This document shows positions 59,581 to 64,000 of a stretch of DNA of 64,000 nt, piece after piece (positions within the stretch are counted from its first letter, which is position 1; the number at the start of each line of letters is the position of its first letter). The position numbers and the translations under genes are program-made. This stretch comes from Chinchilla lanigera. Taxonomy: Eukaryota > Chordata > Mammalia > Rodentia > Chinchillidae. The notes beneath the pieces were generated by a model. That model saw only the letters and a program-made list of their open reading frames with translations. It was not told the DNA's origin and searched no databases. Location: contig NW_004955476.1 in the NCBI RefSeq assembly GCF_000276665.1, positions 11,266,486-11,330,485 on the forward strand, written 5' to 3'.

Positions 59581-60140
59581 AGTGGGGTCCTGTGGCCCCT
59601 CGCCCCCACTGCTCTCCTTTTCACTCCCAGAATAGATGAGGTCCTGGGCTTTCCCAAAGCTGAGGAGTGTGAAGGCTGAAGCCGAGTTCCCATCCCCAGA
59701 TCGGAGCTGGGGGAGCCGGATGACCCGGTAGGTCTAGGGGTCACTTGGCTGAATTCCAAAATTAGGACAAGTAAGGCCCACACCTGTCCCCCTGCGAGCA
59801 AGGCTACGCAGCTGCTATCTTGTACAGGGTCTCCCTGTCTTGTCCCCATCCCCGCCACGAGATTCCTGCTCCCTGCCTCTCTTCCAGCAGAGGTACAGCT
59901 CCCAGGACTGCAGTGACCACAGGGGCTCCCCATTCTCACCGCCCAGGCCCTGTACTCTGGGTCAGATGGGTGGGACCCAGGGCCACTGCTCCAGCCTGGG
60001 CCGCTGTACCCTGTGGGGAGGAGGGGCCCAGCCCCCACGCCTGCCCACTCTGCTTGCCTCTGCAGTGTCCTGGGCCCTGCCTGAGCAGGCTTGCCTGGCA
60101 AGCTGGGACATGCCTGCCCCTGGAGGACCGTCGGGGCGCG

Positions 60141-63100
60141 ATGGCTGCGGTGGCGGAGGGGCTGGAGGCAGAGGAAGAGGCTGCTGCAGAAGACACAGAA
60201 AGACTTGCGGTGGAGCCTACAGATGCAGAGCCTGGGGCTCCTCCTGTCTTGGCTGGGAATTGGCTGAACTTGGACCTGTACCCTGGGGGCTGCCACCGGC
60301 TGCTGCACCTGTGTGCCCAGCAGCCCTCACCGCTGCTGCAGGTGGAGTTCTTGCAGCTGAGCACCCACGAGAACCCTGGGCTGCTGGAGACCACCCTGGC
60401 CCAGGTGCCCTGGAACCAGCTGCGCCTCCGCTCTCTGGTCCTCAAAGGTGAGCGCCCTTGTGCCTGCTGTCCTCGTCTCTGCCTGTCTCTTCCACCTCTG
60501 CTTCTTGGTTCTCAAAGGCAACACCGGCCCCACCCTGTCTCTGTCCTCTCTCCCTGCTCCCCAGATATGAATCCCTGGCCCACCCCTGGCCCCCTAGGCT
60601 CCCAAACCCTGAAGATGCCCAGTGCAGTTCTTCATAGACCCCGTTTGCTCTTAGGGCAGTGACAGGTGATGCAGTCAGCCGGCAGGAACTGGTGGTCTCC
60701 ATCCCTTCTTCCGTCTGCCTCTCAGTATCTTTGTCCCTCCCGTGTCTCTGTCTCATTGGGCTGGGCTGAGAGCGAGGTCTTTGCCTTGACAGTGGGTTTA
60801 TCTGACTACAGGGCACAGCTAGGACCTAGAGTCTGATCACATCTGCCTCCCCCACTTCCAGGAGGGCAAAGCCGGGGTGCCCTGGGTGCCTGCCTCCAGG
60901 GCACCCTGACCACGCTGCCCGCTGGCCTGAGTGGCCTGGCTTGTCTGGCCCACCTGGACCTGAGCTTCAACAGCCTGGAGACACTGCCAGCCTGTGTCCC
61001 GCAGCTGCGTGGCCTGGGCACCCTTCTTCTGTCTTATAACCGCCTGTTGGAGCTGCCTGAGGCCGTGGGATTGCTGTCCACTCTCACCTTCCTTGCTGTG
61101 ACACACAACCGCCTGCAGAGGCTGCCCACTGCACTGGGAGCCCTGGCTACCCTGCAGCGCCTTGACCTCTCCGAGAACCTTCTGGACACTCTGCCCCCAG
61201 AGATTGGTGGCCTGAGCAATCTGAGTGAGCTCAATCTGGCCTCCAACCGGCTGCGGAGCCTCCCAGCTTCCCTCGGTGAGCAGCAACCGTGGCCTAGGCC
61301 AGCACCCTGACCTGGGCCCCTGCACCTTGGCTCACCACAAATGAGCATTCCCCCTTCCCTGGCTGCCTCCTTGCTGCCTTCCTGCCTCCCTGGGGCTCCG
61401 GGGCCTCCTGTGCAGCTTTGTCTTTCCTTGGAGGCCCTGAGTGGTCCTCGTTGACCCTAAGCCTGTGCTTGCTTGCAGCGGGGCTGCAGTCCCTGCAGGT
61501 CCTTGTTCTGCACAGCAACCTCCTGACCTCAGTGCCTGCCGGCTTGGCCCACCTCCCACGGCTCACACGGCTGGATCTGAGGGACAACCAGCTCCGGAAC
61601 CTACCCCCTGAGCTACTGGACACCCCCTGTGTGCGTCTGCAGGGGAACCCCCTGGGCGAGGCCTCACCAGACCCTCCAAGTTCCCCAGGTAGGCTTGGTG
61701 TGGGGGAGGGCCAGGCCAGGCCATGGAGAGGACATGGGCACCTTCAGCATCCTGAGGGCTAGTCTCCCTTCTTCACAGAGATACCCCAAGATCTGGAGAT
61801 GCCCACTCTGTTCCTGACTTCAGATGTGGACAGGTACAGGGTGGGGAGGGGACAGCCATCCTGTTACCTGGCCATACCGGACATCTTCCCCATGCTTCAG
61901 GGGTCTTGTGGCTTCAGCACCCAGCCCTCCTGTGTCTGACCTCACCAACCCTTCCTTTACAGCTTTTCCGTCACCCCACAAGGCTGCTCTGTGACTCTGG
62001 CCTGTGGTGTCCGCCTTCGGTTCCCAGCTGGGGCCACCAAGGCCGCTGTCACCGTCCATTACCGACTGTGGCTGCCGGAGCCAAGCCTTGTCTCCCTGGG
62101 TCCTCATGACTCTCTGCTCAGCGGTGTCCTGGAGTTGTGGCCCCATGGTGTGGCCTTCCAGCAGGCATGGTGGGGGAGGGGAGGTGGGGGGTTGGGAGCA
62201 GAGCCCCCAGGCCGGCCCCCAGTCCTCACACTGCCATCATCCGGACTCAGGATGTGAGTCTGTGGCTGCTCTTTGTCCCGCCACGGGCCCGTCGTTGCCA
62301 TGAGGTGGTGGTCAGGACACGGAGTGAGGACAGCTGGAGGGACCTGGAGACCCATCTGGAGGAAGAGGCCCCAAAGGTGAGGGCTGCCTGGGCCTGTGGG
62401 CAGAGGTGCAGAGAGCGGCCGCCTCACCCCGTCTGCTGGCTCATAAGCATTACCCTGACTCTGTTTCTCTCTGCCCCTGCCCCCTTTGTCACCCAGCGGC
62501 TCTGGGCTCGCTGCCAGGTGTCCCACTTCTCCTGGTTCCTTGTGGTCTTACGCCCTGTGTCCAATGCCTGCCTAGTGCCACCAGAGGGGACACTGCTGTG
62601 CTCCTCAGGTCATCCTGAGGTCAAGGTCATCTTCCCTCCAGGGGCCACCGAGGAGCCTTGTCATGTCTCCATGCAGGTACATTGGGGCAGTGCCCAGGGT
62701 GGCAGGTGGCCCTGTGCTCAGCGGGTACTGAGGGTCCTGTCCTGTTCTACAGGTGGTACGCATGGCCAGTCGGGAGCTGCGGGCCCTCCTGGGGGAGCCA
62801 GAGGCTGCTGTCAGCCCCCTGCTTTGCCTCACACAGCACGGCCCTGCTGGCTTCCTCTCCTCAGTCACTGTGCAGCTGCCCCTACCCCCTGGTGTCACAG
62901 GTGAGAGGTTGGCAGCTGCATCTAGGGACCTGTGGCCAGGGGGTGGAGAGAACGATGCTTAGAAGGGGAGCCTTGGCCAGGGCCTCAGCCTGCTGCCTCT
63001 CCTGTCCAGGCTTTAGTCTGGACCGTTCCCGTCTGCACCTGCTGTACCGGGCCCCTCCTGCAGCCACCTGGGATGACATCACAGGCCAGGTGGCTTTGGA

Positions 63101-63949
63101 GCTTACCCACCTGTATGCGCGCTTCCAGGTCACACATTTCTCCTGGTCAGTGCCCCTCCTCCCTCCCTAATGCCCCCTCTTGCCTGTCCAGCCACATCTC
63201 ACCCTGCTGTCCCAGGTATTGGCTGTGGTACACCACCAAGACCTGCGTGGAGGGCCTGGCGCGCAAGGCTTGGGAGCGGCTTCGGCTTCACCAGGTCAAT
63301 CTCATCGCTCTGCAGCGCCGCCGGGACCCTGAGCAGGTGCTCCTGCAGTGCCTGCCCCGGAACAAGGTGGGGGCCTGGGAACTGGAGTGGGTGACCTGAA
63401 GGCGAGGGGTCCAGGGCTCTGGCTCCCAATGGTGTGGTGTCGGCAGGTCGATGCCACCCTGCGACGGCTGCTGGAGCGCTACCGTGGTCCTGAGCCCTCT
63501 GACACCGTGGAGATGTTTGAGGGCGAGAAGTTCTTTGCTGCCTTTGAGCGGGGGATTGAAGTGGACGCCGGTAGGCCACCCTGTCCTGGGAGAACCTGGG
63601 TGTACCCTTTCTACTGTCCCCACTGAGCTGTTTCCCACCCCCAGACCGCCCGGACTGTGTGGAGGGCCGGGTCTGCTTTGTCTTCTACTCACACCTGAAA
63701 AATGTGAAGGAGGTGTACATCACCACCTCCCTGGACCGGGAGGCTCAGGCTGTGCGAGGCCAGGTGGGCAGTGGGGTGGGGCCCCCTCAGCTGCCTGGGG
63801 AGAGGCCAGAGCCCTGAACGCCCTGTCCTCGTCAGGTGTCCTTCTACCGTGGCTCAGTGCCCGAAGAGGTGCCTCAAGAGGCTGAGGCTGCACGGCAGAG
63901 GAAGGGGGCAGATGCCCTGTGGATGGCCACCCTGCCCATCAAGCTGCCG
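60141..63949 (+). CDS. PIDD1: p53-induced death domain protein 1, N-terminal 762 codons (partial)
   Basis: Exons: 60141-60447, 60862-61275, 61479-61688, 61779-61833, 61963-62164, 62251-62376, 62497-62676, 62753-62900, 63010-63145, 63216-63366, 63447-63570, 63645-63763 and 63836-63949, all in phase. The gene continues beyond the window, where the death domain must lie (about 150 residues missing). N-terminal leucine-rich repeats (about 100-290) are followed by two ZU5 domains and a UPA domain. Both autoproteolysis sites are intact: HFS with Ser450 and Ser592. Self-cleavage produces PIDD-C and PIDD-CC, which direct NF-kB signalling or caspase-2 activation in the PIDDosome with RAIDD. The intron after 62164 begins GC, not GT. 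The start MAAVAEG fits the family. Confidence 0.97.
62165..62250 (+). other. PIDD1: PIDD1 GC-AG intron
   Basis: An 86-base intron with donor CAG|GCATGG and acceptor ACTCAG. Using GC keeps TTC CAG CAG joined in frame with GAT GTG. The nearest GT (five bases on) would shift the frame. Confidence 0.85.
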
Positions 63950-64000
63950 GTGCGCCAAGCTGCAGGCGGGGAAGGCCAGAGCCCCAGGGGTTCCCAGGGA

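Noticed and set aside
60141..60662. PIDD1 frame continuing past 60447
   Set aside because: This is retention of intron sequence; the donor at 60448 and the LRR exon at 60862 give the conserved protein.

Overview
This is mammalian nuclear DNA, almost certainly from a rodent. The genes have many short exons, GC-rich CpG-island promoters and GT-AG introns. The intergenic and intronic DNA carries dozens of 7SL-derived B1-type SINEs with an internal duplication and tRNA-derived ID-type SINEs that often end in a 'ggtacc' or 'gtaccgg' motif. The ID type and the low SINE divergence do not look like mouse or rat. A castorimorph (beaver, kangaroo rat) or other non-murid rodent is a guess. The gene order matches human 11p15.5 read in reverse: CHID1, TSPAN4, POLR2L, CD151, CRACR2B, PNPLA2, RPLP2 (with SNORA52), PIDD1.

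Layout: 1-9.8 kb holds the last five exons of CHID1 (+), with a 6.3-kb intron containing SINEs and a small hAT-like MITE. 11.4-19 kb is TSPAN4 (-), complete in coding sequence (238 aa), whose first exon runs into a 330-base gap. 19.3-24.8 kb is a gene-free stretch rising into the CpG-island promoter of POLR2L (+, 24.8-27.0 kb, 67 aa). CD151 (-, 27.9-32.2 kb, 253 aa) lies tail to tail with POLR2L. CRACR2B (-, 32.9-35.5 kb, 398 aa) and PNPLA2 (-, 38.2-42.6 kb, 493 aa) follow in the same direction. RPLP2 (-, 45.6-47.8 kb, 115 aa) carries the H/ACA snoRNA SNORA52 in its third intron. From 48.7 to about 58.3 kb lies a heavily decayed gammaretrovirus-like endogenous retrovirus (ERV) on the minus strand, with gag, pro, RT, RNase H, integrase and env remnants still in order. 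It is riddled with SINEs and disrupted by an inverted duplication. PIDD1 (+) starts near 59.4 kb, and 762 codons of it lie in the window before it runs off the end.

The genes are not one pathway: they are a dense neighbourhood of housekeeping (POLR2L, RPLP2), membrane-organiser (TSPAN4, CD151), lipid-droplet lipase (PNPLA2), calcium-entry (CRACR2B), lectin-like (CHID1) and p53-inducible death-signalling (PIDD1) genes. Every CDS given as complete was assembled exon by exon from visible splice sites, and the lengths sum to whole codons. Family knowledge was used to recognise exons; no database search was run.

No new biological system is evident. The least ordinary features are the ERV with its templated-looking inverted duplication inside RT, the insertion of about 10 kb of repeats between the RPLP2 and PIDD1 promoters, a GC-AG intron in PIDD1, duplicated ZNF143-like promoter motifs, and the hAT-like MITE.
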